Shown in pieces: positions 17,364 through 35,075 of a stretch of 64,000 nucleotides of DNA; position 1 is the first letter of the stretch; each line of letters starts with the position of its first letter. This stretch comes from Actinoallomurus sp963736325. Its GTDB lineage: Bacteria > Actinomycetota > Actinomycetes > Streptosporangiales > Streptosporangiaceae. The stretch spans positions 868,001-932,000 of the forward strand of contig CAVTOG010000008.1 in the NCBI GenBank assembly GCA_963736325.1, written 5' to 3'. Made by a program: the position numbers and the translations under genes. The notes below the pieces were generated by a model. It saw nothing but the letters and a program-made list of their open reading frames with translations. It did no database searches and had not been told where the DNA came from.

Positions 17364-18739
17364 GCGTCGGCCTGCCGCTGTCCGTCGGTCAGGAGGCCAT
17401 GTGGTTCCTGCACCGGACGGCGCCGGACAGTGCCGCGTACAACGTGGTGACCGCCGTGCGGATCGGCGGCGACGCGGACGTGGCGAGGCTGGCGGACGCG
17501 GTGCGCGCGGCCGTCGAGCGCCATGACCTGACCCGGTCGGTCTTCACCGAGGTCGACGGCGAGCCGCGCCGGCTCGTGGGCGACGCGGGCGCCGTCGGCC
17601 TGGAGACGCGAGACGCGTACGGCCCGGTGCGCGAGGTGATCACGGAGCTGGGAAGCCGGCCGTTCCACCTCGCCGACGGCGAGATGCCCGCCCGGTTCAC
17701 CCTGATCCTCCCGGGCGGAGTCGCGACCGACGCGGTGCTGGTGCTCGTCGCCCACCATGTCGCGACCGACGCCATGTCCCAGTGGATCCTGATGGGCGAC
17801 GTGTTCGACGCCTACCGCGAGCCGGGAGCCGAGCGGCAGCCCGCCGCCGGCACCTACGCCGGCTTCGTCGAGGCGGAGCGGCAGTGGCTGGAGGGGCCCG
17901 AGCGGAAGCGCTCGGCGGACTTCTGGCGGGACGCCTGCGCCGGCGCCGTGGCGGGCGAGCTGCCCGCCGACCGGCCACGGCCGGAGAGACAGACGTTCGC
18001 CGGCGCGTCCTTCGTCTCGAGGCTGCCCGACGACGTCGCGGACCGGCTGCGGCCCGCCGCCGTGGCCACCGGGGTCACGCCGTTCGGCTTCCTGCTGGGC
18101 GTCTTCCAGGGCCTTCTGCACCGCTACAGCGGGCAGGGCGACTTCGTCATCGGCTGTTCGGCGATGACCCGGAGCGACCGTTCCGTGCGCGACGTCGTCG
18201 GCTACCTGGTCAACCCGGTGGTGGTGCGTGCGGGGTTCGACGGGTCCACGACCTTCGCCGACGCGGCCAGGGCCGCGCAGGACGGCATCGTGACCGGCAT
18301 CCGGCACGCGCGGTACCCGCTGCCGACGTTGGTCGTCGACCTGGGCCTGCCGCGCACCGCGAACCGCGCACCGCTGTTCCAGATCACCTTCACGATGGTC
18401 GGCCACAACCCGCGGGTACCGCTCTCGGCCCTGCTGCCCGCCGACATGGGCGAAGGCCCGGAATTGGACTATCACGGCCTGCGGCTGACCCAGATCGACA
18501 TCCCGCAGATGGAGGGGCAATTCGACCTCACCGTGGACATTCGACAGGTCGGTGACGCACTGGTCGCGCTTTATCGCTACAACACCGATCTCTTCGACCG
18601 CGAAACCATCGAACACCTGGCGGGTCACTATGAGCGGATGGTCAGGGCGGCCATCGACGACCCGGACCGCACCGTTGTGCGTGCGCCACTGATGGACGAG
18701 GCGGAACGTTTGCAGGTGCTCGCGTTGGGCGGTGGCTGA
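17360..18739 (+). CDS. Free-standing condensation domain, lipoinitiation type
   Basis: This is a 459-residue condensation-domain protein with no other NRPS domain. The active-site motif is HHVATDA at residues 132-138, with Ala replacing the last Gly of HHxxxDG; both histidines and the Asp remain. The start is a TTG at 17360 overlapping the ACP stop (TTGA). The first NRPS begins directly with an A domain and has no starter C domain, so this protein is the best candidate to join the ACP-bound acyl group to the first amino acid. Confidence 0.88.
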   Translation: MSVGLPLSVGQEAMWFLHRTAPDSAAYNVVTAVRIGGDADVARLADAVRAAVERHDLTRSVFTEVDGEPRRLVGDAGAVGLETRDAYGPVREVITELGSRPFHLADGEMPARFTLILPGGVATDAVLVLVAHHVATDAMSQWILMGDVFDAYREPGAERQPAAGTYAGFVEAERQWLEGPERKRSADFWRDACAGAVAGELPADRPRPERQTFAGASFVSRLPDDVADRLRPAAVATGVTPFGFLLGVFQGLLHRYSGQGDFVIGCSAMTRSDRSVRDVVGYLVNPVVVRAGFDGSTTFADAARAAQDGIVTGIRHARYPLPTLVVDLGLPRTANRAPLFQITFTMVGHNPRVPLSALLPADMGEGPELDYHGLRLTQIDIPQMEGQFDLTVDIRQVGDALVALYRYNTDLFDRETIEHLAGHYERMVRAAIDDPDRTVVRAPLMDEAERLQVLALGGG

Positions 18740-18748
18740 CAGGCTGTA

Positions 18749-18764
18749 TATAGCCGCAATATAG
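18749..18764 (+). promoter_or_regulatory. SARP-type direct repeat upstream of the oxygenase
   Basis: TATAG-CCGCAA-TATAG has pentamers at 18749-18753 and 18760-18764. It sits in the 109-bp gap between the free C domain and the oxygenase gene and points to the latter, indicating an internal promoter for the 18.8-36.3 kb gene run. Confidence 0.8.
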
Positions 18765-18848
18765 GCCACTTGAACATGATGTTACCGAGCGGTATTCCAG
18801 CGTTCGGCCACGCCATGAAACGGCACTTTAGTGAGAGATAAAAATGCG

Positions 18849-19832
18849 ATGACGAGTGACACGCGAACGAGTGTTGGTCTCATGGCGATCACGCTGACCG
18901 CACCAGAGAGGCGCGAACTACGTGCGCTGGCGGAGCAGCTCGCCGACACAGCGCCCCGGCTGCTGGACGACCCCGAGTGGGTCGCCTCGGCGCGCGCCAT
19001 GGCGCCCAGGCTGCCGGAGCGGCTGCGGGCGACGCTCCGTGAATACCGGCACGATCCCGGTCCTCAGGGCGCGCTGCTGATCCGCGATCTTCCCTTCGAG
19101 GCGGCCGAGATTCCGCCGACGCCGAGCGTCGCCGAGTCCGTCGAGCGGTTCGCCACCGTCCCGGCCGCGATCCAGGTCCTCATCTCCCTTCAGCTCGGAG
19201 AGATCGGCGCATACCGGAGCGAGAAGGGCGGCGCCCTCGTCCAGAACGTCGTGCCGGTGCCCGGCCAGGAGACGTTCCAGGGCAACGCCGGCTCGACGTT
19301 GCTGGAGATGCACGTCGAGAACGCCTTCCACGAGTCGAGGCCGGACTACGTCGGCTTGATGTGCCTGCGCAACGACCACGCGGACGAGGCCAAGCTGCGG
19401 ATCTCCTGCATACGGCGGGCTCTGTGCCTGATCGATGACAAGACCGACCGGCTGCTGCACGAGCCGCGGTTCGTCACCGACCCGCCGCCCTCGTTCGGCG
19501 GCAGGGACGACGCCCCACCGCCGCACGCGATCCTCACCGGCGACCGCGCCGACCCGAACGTCCAGGTGGACTTCACCAGCACCCATCCGCTGGACGACGA
19601 GGCCGCCGACGCGATGGAACGACTTCAGCACGCGTTCGCGGAAGTGGGGGAGGAGGTCCTGCTCCAGCAGGGCGACCTCGCGCTGGTCGACAACCGGCTC
19701 GCGCTCCACGGCCGCACCTCGTTCGTGCCCCGATACGACGGCCGCGATCGATGGCTTCACCGCACGTTCGTCCACCTCGACGCCAGGCGCACCCGTGCCC
19801 GGCGTCCAGGCGGCGGAAATGTGCTGACGTGA
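18849..19832 (+). CDS. Fe(II)/2-oxoglutarate oxygenase, AsnO/VioC/clavaminate synthase-like
   Basis: This is a 327-residue non-heme iron oxygenase. The metal motif is His155-x-Glu157 in MHVENAFH, the distal ligand is His287 in LHGRTSF, and Arg305 follows in RWLHR. The HxE rather than HxD motif is typical of the clavaminate synthase-like group that includes AsnO (Asn beta-hydroxylase) and VioC (Arg beta-hydroxylase). Spacing of these residues agrees with AsnO as I recall it. ATG 18849 is chosen; GTG 18831 is an alternative without a clear ribosome-binding site. One NRPS module has an Asn-like specificity code, so beta-hydroxylation of Asn is a reasonable guess; Arg cannot be excluded. Confidence 0.87.
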   Translation: MTSDTRTSVGLMAITLTAPERRELRALAEQLADTAPRLLDDPEWVASARAMAPRLPERLRATLREYRHDPGPQGALLIRDLPFEAAEIPPTPSVAESVERFATVPAAIQVLISLQLGEIGAYRSEKGGALVQNVVPVPGQETFQGNAGSTLLEMHVENAFHESRPDYVGLMCLRNDHADEAKLRISCIRRALCLIDDKTDRLLHEPRFVTDPPPSFGGRDDAPPPHAILTGDRADPNVQVDFTSTHPLDDEAADAMERLQHAFAEVGEEVLLQQGDLALVDNRLALHGRTSFVPRYDGRDRWLHRTFVHLDARRTRARRPGGGNVLT

Positions 19833-19877
19833 CTTGTGAAGTGGCCGATCTCGGTCTACCGGCCGAAAGGACAGGGC

Positions 19878-20876
19878 GTGGCAGAGCGAGTGCTGAAAGG
19901 CATCCTTGGGACTGTCGGAAATACCCCGCTCATTGAGCTGGAGCAGTTCCTCCCACGGTTTCCGTCGCGAGTGTTCGCGAAACTGGAACGTTTCAATCCG
20001 GGCGGGAGCGTCAAAGATCGCTCCGCGCTGAGCATGCTGCTGGGAAAGATCCGTGACGGTGAGCTGATCCCCGGCAAATCCGTCATCGTCGAGTCCAGCT
20101 CCGGGAACCTGGCCGTCGGGATCGCGCAGATCTGCCGGTATTTCGGAATGCGTTTCATCTGCGTCGTCGACGCCAAGACGACGAAGCAGAACCTCGCGAT
20201 CCTGAACGCGTACGGGGCCTCGGTCGAGGTGGTCACCCAACGGGATCCCGACACCAACGAGTACCTGCCGGTGCGCATCCGCCGGGTGCGGGAGCTCGTC
20301 GCCGAGATCCCGCACGCCTACTGGCCGAACCAGTACGGCAACCTGCTGAACCCCAAGGCGCACGAGCAGACCATGCACGAGATCGTCGAGGCGCTCGACG
20401 GGCGGCTCGACTACCTCTTCTGCGCGGTGAGCACGTTCGGCACCCTGCGCGGATGCGCCGACTACGCACGCAAGAACGGCCTGTCGACCACGATCGTGGC
20501 CGTCGACGCCGTGGGCAGCGCGATCTTCGACCAGGAGCCCGCGCCGCGGCTCATCACCGGCCACGGAGCGTCGGTGCGGCCCGCCCTCATGCAGGACCAC
20601 CTCGCGGACCAGGTCGTGCACGTCACCGACCTGGAGTGCGTCCGTGCCTGCCGCAGGCTCATGCTTCGCGAGGCGATCCTGGCCGGCGGCTCGGCGGGTG
20701 CGACGGCGGCCGCGGTGGAGAAGGTCGCACCGGGAATCGGGGAGGGCGCGACCTGCGCGCTCATCTTCCCGGACGGCGGAGACCGCTACCTGGACACCGT
20801 CTACTCGGACGAGTGGGTGCAAGAACGCTTCGGTGAGGTCTCTCATCTCTGGAAGGACATCGGGGAAACATGCTGA
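19878..20876 (+). CDS. sbnA: SbnA-type 2,3-diaminopropionate synthase subunit (PLP)
   Basis: This is a 332-residue cysteine-synthase-fold PLP enzyme. NPGGSVKDR holds the PLP lysine (Lys46), and a serine-rich loop, SSSGNLAVG, binds the substrate carboxylate. In the staphyloferrin B pathway SbnA joins O-phosphoserine and glutamate to give N-(1-amino-1-carboxyethyl)glutamate; VioB of viomycin is the same type. GTG 19878 with AAAGGA upstream is chosen over GTG 19836. The next gene is SbnB-like and overlaps by seven bases, the usual pair for making L-2,3-diaminopropionate. Confidence 0.93.
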   Translation: MAERVLKGILGTVGNTPLIELEQFLPRFPSRVFAKLERFNPGGSVKDRSALSMLLGKIRDGELIPGKSVIVESSSGNLAVGIAQICRYFGMRFICVVDAKTTKQNLAILNAYGASVEVVTQRDPDTNEYLPVRIRRVRELVAEIPHAYWPNQYGNLLNPKAHEQTMHEIVEALDGRLDYLFCAVSTFGTLRGCADYARKNGLSTTIVAVDAVGSAIFDQEPAPRLITGHGASVRPALMQDHLADQVVHVTDLECVRACRRLMLREAILAGGSAGATAAAVEKVAPGIGEGATCALIFPDGGDRYLDTVYSDEWVQERFGEVSHLWKDIGETC

Positions 20877-21850
20877 TCATCGGCCATTCGGAAGTGCGTG
20901 ACATCCTGCAGGGCCAGGAGAAGGCGGTGATCGACCTCGTACGTGACGCCTACGCGCGTCACGACGAGGGGCAGGCCACCGTCCCGCACTCGGTCTTCCT
21001 CCGGTTCCCGGACATGCCGCGGAACCGGATCATCGGGCTGCCCGCCTACCTCGGCGGCGAAGGCAGCGCGGCCGGGATGAAGTGGGTGGCGTCCTTCCCG
21101 GGCAACCTCGAACGCGGGCTGCCGCGCGCCAGCGCGTCGATCATCATGAACTCGCTGGAGACCGGCCGCCCGCAGGCGCTGATCGAGGGGTCACAGATCT
21201 CGGCGCAGCGCACCGCCGCCAGCGCCGCGCTCGCCGCGTCGGTGCTCAGCGGCGACTCCGAGGGCGTCACGCTGGTCGGCTGCGGCGTCATCGGCCACGA
21301 GATCCTGCGCTACCTGCGGGCGGCGCTGCCGAAGCTGTCCCACGTGACCCTGTACGACAGCGACCCGGAGCGCGCGCGTGCCTTCGGCGCGCGCCTCGGC
21401 GAGGGCATCTCGGTCTCGGTCGCGCCGGACCTGGCGACGGCCATGGGCGCGCACGACCTCGTCGCGCTCGCCACCACCGCGAGCGCGCCGCACATGGACC
21501 TGGCGGACTGCCGCCCGGGCGTCGTCGTGCTGCACATCTCGCTGCGCGACCTCCACCCCGAGGCGATCCTCCAGAGCCACAACGTGGTCGACGACGCCGA
21601 CCACGTGTGCCGCGAAGGCACCTCACTGCACCTGACCGAGCAGCGGACCGGCGACCGCGCGTTCATCGACGCGCCGATCGGCGCCCTCGTACGCGGCGCG
21701 GCCACCCTGCGGCGGGACGACCCCGCCAAACCCGTCGTCTACTCCCCGTTCGGCCTCGGTGTCCTGGACATCGCCCTCGCGGAGCACGTGCGGACGACGG
21801 CGCAGGCCCGCGGGCTCGGCGTCACCGTGGACGGCTTCCTCGGCGACTGA
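20870..21850 (+). CDS. sbnB: SbnB-type dehydrogenase, ornithine cyclodeaminase fold
   Basis: This is a 326-residue ornithine cyclodeaminase/mu-crystallin-family protein. It has the Rossmann nucleotide site VTLVGCGVIGHEIL in the second half and a conserved GMKWVASFPGN block. SbnB oxidises the SbnA product with NAD+ and releases L-2,3-diaminopropionate, 2-oxoglutarate and NADH. It overlaps sbnA by seven bases, so translation is coupled. The carbamoyltransferase-like gene at 34161 could then act on the diaminopropionate amine, as VioL/CmnL-type enzymes do in tuberactinomycin clusters. Confidence 0.93.
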   Translation: MLIIGHSEVRDILQGQEKAVIDLVRDAYARHDEGQATVPHSVFLRFPDMPRNRIIGLPAYLGGEGSAAGMKWVASFPGNLERGLPRASASIIMNSLETGRPQALIEGSQISAQRTAASAALAASVLSGDSEGVTLVGCGVIGHEILRYLRAALPKLSHVTLYDSDPERARAFGARLGEGISVSVAPDLATAMGAHDLVALATTASAPHMDLADCRPGVVVLHISLRDLHPEAILQSHNVVDDADHVCREGTSLHLTEQRTGDRAFIDAPIGALVRGAATLRRDDPAKPVVYSPFGLGVLDIALAEHVRTTAQARGLGVTVDGFLGD

Positions 21851-21882
21851 CACGGCCGGCACGCAGACCAAGGGAGAAGCAA

Positions 21883-22089
21883 GTGACTGACGAGCAGAGC
21901 TACAGCGTGGTCCTCAACGGCGAGGAGCAGTACTCGATCTGGCCGTCCGGCGGGAACATCCCGGCGGGCTGGCGCGCCGAGGGGACGGTCGGCACTCGCG
22001 AGGAGTGCCTGGCCCGCATCTCCGAGGTGTGGACCGACATGCGCCCGGCGAGCCTGCGGAGGCGAATGGCCCAGGGAGAGCGGGAATGA
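21883..22089 (+). CDS. MbtH-like protein
   Basis: This 68-residue protein has the MbtH signature: NGEEQYSIWP, then GWRAEGTVGTREECL and WTDMRPASLR. MbtH proteins bind adenylation domains and help them fold and work. GTG 21883 lies behind AGGGAGAAG. The stop overlaps the ATG of the first NRPS (ATGA), which fits stoichiometric co-expression with it. Confidence 0.95.
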   Translation: MTDEQSYSVVLNGEEQYSIWPSGGNIPAGWRAEGTVGTREECLARISEVWTDMRPASLRRRMAQGERE

Positions 22090-25000
22090 GCCCGGCCGGC
22101 GCGGAGCTCCTTTCCGGCCTCGTGGCCCGGCAGGCGGCGCTCACGCCGGACGCCGTGGCCGTCACCGCCTGGCCGCACGAACTCACCTACGCCGAGCTGG
22201 ACCAGCGCTCCAACCGGCTCGCTCACCACCTGCGCGGGCTCGGCGTCGGACCGGAGTCCATGGTCGGCGTGTGCCTCCACCGCCGGATCGAGCTCGTCGT
22301 CGCGCTGCTCGCGGTCTGGAAGGCCGGCGGCGCGTACGTGCCGCTGGACCCCGCACACCCGCAGGAACGGCTCGCCTGGATCGTCGCCGACACCGGCGCC
22401 TCGGTCGTGCTGACCGACGAGAAGTTCGCCGACGGCGTCCAGGAGCTCGGCGCGCGGCCCGTACGGCTCGACGCCGACTGGCCGGAGATCGCCGAGTGCC
22501 CGGCGACCGCGCCCGCGGGCGGTCCGTCGCCGCTCGGCGCCGCGTACGCCATCTACACCTCGGGCTCCACCGGCCGTCCCAAGGGCGTCGTGATCACCCA
22601 CGAGGGGATCGCGGGCCGCGTGATGTGGACGGTGCGCCACCACGGCTTCTCGCCGGCGGACCGTGTCCTGCAGAAGACCGCGCTGACCTTCGACGCGGCC
22701 GGCTGGGAGATCTTCGCTCCGCTCGTGAGCGGCGGCACGGTCGTCCTGGCGCCGGTCGACGCCGAGCTCGACCCCGCCGCGCTGGTGCGCACGGTCGCCG
22801 ACCAGGAGATCACCGTCCTGCAGGTCGTGCCCTCGGTGCTCCGGCTGCTCGTCGAGGAGCCGGGCTGGCCCGAGCGCACGTCGCTGCGGCTGCTGTTCAG
22901 CGCCGGAGAGCCGCTGTACGCGGAGCTGTGCCAGCGCTTCCTGCAGCGCGCCGACGCCGAGATCTGGAACACCTACGGGCCGACCGAGTGCTCCATCGAC
23001 GTCTCCTACCACCGGTTCGACCCGGCGCAGCAGATCGGTCCGGTGCCCATCGGCCGCCCGGTCGCCGGCATGCGCCTCCTGGTCCTGGACCCGGTGGGCG
23101 AGCTGGTCCCGATCGGCATGCCCGGAGAGCTGCACGTCGCCGGGCCCGGCGTGGCCCGCGGGTACACCGGGCTGCCCGGCCTGACCGCCGAACGCTTCGT
23201 GCCCGACGCGTACGGGCCGCCGGGCGCGCGCCTCTACCGCACCGGCGACCGTGTCCGGTGGCGTTCGGACGGCGTGCTGGAGTACCTCGGCCGCGCCGAC
23301 CACCAGGTCAAGGTCAACGGCGTGCGGATCGAGCCGGGCGAGGTCGAGGCCGTCCTGGCCGGCCACCCGGGGGTCGCGGGTGCGGCGGTCGCCGCCATCG
23401 CGGGCTCCGGCGCAGGGGGAGCCAAGCGCCTCGTCGCCTACACCGTCGGCACGGCTGAGACGAGCGAGCTGCGCCGTTACTTGAGGGAGCGGCTGCCGCA
23501 GCCGATGGTCCCCTCGGTGTTCGTGCCGCTGGAGGAGTTCCCGCTCACGTCCAGCGGGAAGATCGACCGGCTGAGACTGCCCGTTCCCCGCCACGCGAGC
23601 GAGGTCGGCCGCCCGCCGCACGTCGCCCCGCGCACCGACGGCGAACGCGAGATCGCGGCGACCTGGGCCGCGCTGCTCGACCTCCACCAGGAGACCATCG
23701 GCGCCGACGACGACTTCTTCCAGCTCGGCGGCTCGTCGCTGCTGCTGACCCGGCTGGCCGACCGGCTGCGCGGCGGCGGCCGCGAGGTCGTGCTGAGCGA
23801 GTTCTTCTCCGCCTCGACCGTCGAGGCGCAGGCGCGCCTCCTGGAGACGGGCACACAGGCCGGGCGGATCACGCCGGCGCCGCGCGACGGCCTGCTTCCG
23901 CTGTCCTCCGGACAGCGGCGCCTGTGGTTCCTTGACCGTACGAGCATGTCGGCCGCGGAGTGGATCACTCCGGTGATGCTGCGCGTGCCGGCGGGCACCG
24001 GACCCGAAGCCGTGCGCGCCGCCATGGCCGCGCTCGCCGAACGGCACGAGGTGCTCCGCACCCGGTACGTGATCGAGAACGGGGAGCCGCACCAGATCGT
24101 GGACCCGCCGGGCCCGGTCGACCTGCGCGTCGTCGACGCCGCGGGGGTCGACGAGACCGACGTGATGAACGCCGAGCTGAAGGAGCCGATCGATCTCGCC
24201 GCCGGAGCGCCGTGGCGCGGCGTTCTGTTCCGCGACGAGAGCGCCGACCAGACCTTGTTCGTCATGGTCCACCACATCGCCTGCGACGGCTGGTCGGCGG
24301 TCGTCTTCGAACGCGACCTGCGCTCCCTGCTGAGCGGGACCGCCTTGCCGGACCTGCCGGTCCAGTACGCCGACTACGCCGCCTGGCAGCGCCGCCGCGC
24401 CGACGGCGAGGAGATCCGCAAGCAGGCGCTGCACTGGCGCACGACGCTGGAGGGCCTGACGCCCCTCGAACTGCCGTCCGACCGCCCGCGCCCCGCGAGC
24501 CGCGACGGCCGCGGCGCGGTCGTCGTCTTCGACGTGCCGGCGACCGTCGCCGTACCGGTGATCGAGCTCGGGCGGCAGCGCGGCGCGACGCCGTTCATGA
24601 CGTTGCTCACCGTGTTCTGCGCGCTGCTGGCCCGCTACAGCCGCCAGTGGGACATCACGGTGGGCACCTCCGTGGCGGGCCGCGACCGGCCCGAGGTGGA
24701 GGACCTCATCGGGTTCTTCCTCAACACGCTGGTGCTGCGCTGCGACCTCGACGAAGGCGCCGGGTACGGCGCCGCGCTGGACCGGGTGCGCGAGGTGTGC
24801 CTGGCCGCCTTCGCCAACCAGGAACTGCCCTTCGACCGGCTCGTGGAGGACCTCGCCCCCGAGCGCGACCAGTCACGTACGCCCCTCTACCAGGTCATGT
24901 TCGACATGCAGGAGGAAGGCCGTACGAGCCTGTCGTTCGGCACGGCCGACGTCGAGCGGCTCTGGCACCACGCGCGCACCGACCTGACCATGTCCGTGCA

Positions 25001-26986
25001 GCGTCAGCCCGACGGCTCGCTGCGCGGCCACCTCGAGTACGCGACCGCCATGTTCGACGAGGGCACCATCCGGCGCATGGCCGGCCACCTCGTACGGCTC
25101 CTGGAGTCGGCCGCCGCCGACCCGGTCGCGCCGCTCGCCACACTGGAGATCCTCACGCCGGCCGAACGCCGCCGCCAGCTCACCGAGTGGAACGGCGCCT
25201 CGGACGGCAAGCTGCCGGCCTCGGTGCCCGAGCTGTTCGCCGATCGAGTTCGCGCCACCCCGGACGAGCCCGCGCTCGTCACCGCGGGCGGGCGGATGAC
25301 CTACCGCGAGCTGTCCGGCCGCGCCGAGGCGTACGCGCACGCGCTGCGCGCCCTCGGCGTCGGCCCGGAGACGGTCGTCGGCGTGCTGATGGACCGAGGC
25401 CCGGAACTGGTCGCGTGCCTGCTCGGCGTCTGGCGCGCGGGCGGCGCGTACGTGCCCGTGCACCCCTCGACCCCGGCCGAGCGGCTCGCGTACACGCTCG
25501 AGAACGCCGGCGCGACCGTCGTCGTGACCGAGAGCGACCTGACCGACGTCGTCGCCGAGGTCCATGACGGGCCACGCCTGGTCGCGGCCGACGTGACCGT
25601 CGTTCCCGCCGAGACCGAATGGCCCGCCCCGGACCCGGAGGGGCTCGCGTACGTCATCTACACCTCCGGTTCCACCGGGCGGCCGAAGGGCGTCCAGGCC
25701 ACGCACGCATCAGTGGCCAACCTGCTGCTCGCCAAGCGTGACTACTACGAGTTCGGGCCCGCCGACGCGTGGCTCGCCCTCGCCGCGATCTCCTTCGACA
25801 TCGCGGTCGGCGAGCTGTTCATCCCGCTGGTCACCGGCGGCCGCGTCGTGCTGGCCGACGAGTCCGAGGTGAACGACCGCCGGGCGCAGCTCCGCCTTGT
25901 GGAGGCCACCGGCGTCACCCACCTCGGCGGCTCGCCCGCGCATTGGCGCCTCCTGCTGGACGCCGGGTTCGGCGAGCGGCCCGTGATCGCCGCGATGGGC
26001 GGCGAGCCCTGCCCGCCCCCGCTGGCCCGCGACATCCGCTCCCGCGTGCGCCGCTTCATCAACGAGTACGGCCCCTCCGAGGCGACCGTCGCCGTCACCC
26101 GGTGGGACGTCGAGCCGGACACCGAGACCGTGCTGATCGGCGGCGCGTTCCCGAACATGGCGGTGTACGTCGCCGACGAGAACCTGCGTCTCCTCCCGGC
26201 CGGCGTGCCCGGCGAGCTGTTCATCGGCGGCGCCGGCGTCGCGCGCGGCTACGTGGGCGCGCCCGAGCGCACCGCCGAGCGGTTCGTACCCGACCCGTTC
26301 GGCGCGCCCGGCGGGCGGCTGTACCGCACCGGCGACCTGTGCCGGTTCCACCCCGACGGCAGCCTGGAGTTCCTCGGCCGGGTCGACGACCAGGTCAAGG
26401 TGCGCGGCTACCGCGTGGAGCCCGGCGAGATCGAGGGCGTGCTCGCCGAGCACCCCGACGTCGAGTCCGCCGTCGTCGTCCTGCACGGCACCGGCCAGGA
26501 CGCGCGCCTCGTCGCGTACCTCGTCACCCACGCCGACCCGGCGCCCGCCCACGAGGAACTGACCGCGCACGCGCGCCGTCACCTCCCGGACTACATGCTG
26601 CCGGGCCTGTTCATCCCGCTGGAACGCCTGCCGCTCAACCGGCACGGCAAGCTCGACCGCGCCGCACTGCCCGACCCCGACGACGCGCTCTCCGCCCAGC
26701 AGACGTTCGTCGCGCCGCGCAACGACCTCGAAGAGGGGATCGTGGAGGTCTGGGAAGAGGTGCTCGGCGGCGAGATCGGCGTCCGGCACAACTTCTTCCA
26801 GGCCGGCGGCAACTCCCTGCTCGCCGTACGGGTCATCTCCGGCCTCAAGGAGATCTTCGACGTCGAGATCGCGCTGCGCGAGCTGTTCGACCGGCCGACC
26901 GTCGAGGAGCTCGCCGAGGTGCTCGAAGAGCGGATCCGTGCCGACGTCGCGCTGCTCACCGAATCGGAGATCAAGGAGTTTCAGGC

Positions 26987-26990
<4 letters not shown>
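22086..26990 (+). CDS. NRPS, two modules: A-PCP-C-A-PCP
   Basis: This is a 1634-residue synthetase. Domains are A1 (about 10-500), PCP1 (Ser551 in GGSSL), C (about 604-1040, active-site HHIACDG at 729-735), A2 (about 1048-1540) and PCP2 (Ser1577 in GGNSL). No epimerase domain is present. It starts with an A domain, so it is an initiation protein that needs the free C domain for N-acylation. By hand alignment to GrsA the A1 code is DAWQFATIDK, close to one glutamine code (DAWQFGLIDK), and the A2 code is DIGGAGEVAK, which I do not recognise. A1 could instead take beta-ureidoalanine, a glutamine isostere. Start and stop overlap the neighbouring genes by four bases. Confidence 0.95.
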
Positions 26991-34123
<7,133 letters not shown>

Positions 34124-34160
34124 CCCATTCGACCTGCGACTCCCCGGAAGGGAATGGTCC

Positions 34161-35075
34161 GTGCGGCATCTCATCTCGATCGACGACCTGAGCGACGACG
34201 ACCTCCACCAGATCATCACGCGGGGCGTCGGGTTCGCGGCCGAGCCCGGTTCCCAGGGCACCCCTCTCGCGGGCCGGATCGTGGGTGTCTACTTCCGCAA
34301 GACCTCGACGCGCACCCGTACCGCCTTCTCCAGCGGAGCGCTGCGGCTGGGCGGGCAGATCGTCACGTACGGCCCCGACGACCTGCAGATCAACACGGGG
34401 GAGACCTCGGAGGACACCGGCCGCGTGTTCGCCCGGATGCTCGACGTCCTGGTCGCGCGCACCTCCGGCGACCCGGAGGAGATGCGCGGCTGGGCGCGGC
34501 AGGAGCGGATGGCGGTCATCAACGCGATGAGCGCCGACGAGCACCCCACCCAGGCACTCACCGACCTGACCACGCTGATGGGCCGCTTCGGCCGGATCGA
34601 CGGCCTGCGCGTCCTGTACATCGGCGAGGGCAACAACACCGCGACCGCGCTCGTACGTGCCATGGCGCGGTTCCGTCATGTCACCCTCGAACTGCGGACG
34701 CCGCCCGGGTACGGCCTGCCCGCCGACCTGGTCGCCCGCTGCGCGGCGCAGGCCGAGGGCAACGGGTCGGTCATCGTCGAGACCCACGACATGGCCGAGC
34801 CGCCCAAGGACTTCGACGCGATCTACACGACCCGCTGGCAGACGACCGGCACCGCCAAGGCGGACCCGGACTGGCGGCGGGTCTTCCAGCCGTTCCAGGT
34901 CACCCGCGACCTCTGGCAGACCTCGCCGAACGCGATCTTCCTGCACGACCTGCCCGCGCACCGCGGCGACGAGGTGACCGCCGAGGTCCTCGACGGCCCG
35001 GACAGCATCGCCTTCGACCAGGCCGCGAACAAGATGTACAGCGCCATGGCCGTCCTGGAGTGGTGCCGCCGGTGA
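34161..35075 (+). CDS. Ornithine carbamoyltransferase-like enzyme
   Basis: This is a 304-residue member of the aspartate/ornithine carbamoyltransferase family. The carbamoyl-phosphate loop STRTR and HPTQAL are intact. The usual HCLP of ornithine carbamoyltransferases reads HDLP, which removes the Cys that contacts ornithine and suggests a changed amine substrate. GTG 34161 follows GGAAGGGAA. In viomycin and capreomycin clusters enzymes of this kind (VioL/CmnL) carbamoylate a diaminopropionate side chain. With sbnA/sbnB in the same gene run, formation of beta-ureidoalanine, free or carrier-bound, is the most economical reading. An arginine-pathway role is unlikely here. Confidence 0.87.
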   Translation: MRHLISIDDLSDDDLHQIITRGVGFAAEPGSQGTPLAGRIVGVYFRKTSTRTRTAFSSGALRLGGQIVTYGPDDLQINTGETSEDTGRVFARMLDVLVARTSGDPEEMRGWARQERMAVINAMSADEHPTQALTDLTTLMGRFGRIDGLRVLYIGEGNNTATALVRAMARFRHVTLELRTPPGYGLPADLVARCAAQAEGNGSVIVETHDMAEPPKDFDAIYTTRWQTTGTAKADPDWRRVFQPFQVTRDLWQTSPNAIFLHDLPAHRGDEVTAEVLDGPDSIAFDQAANKMYSAMAVLEWCRR

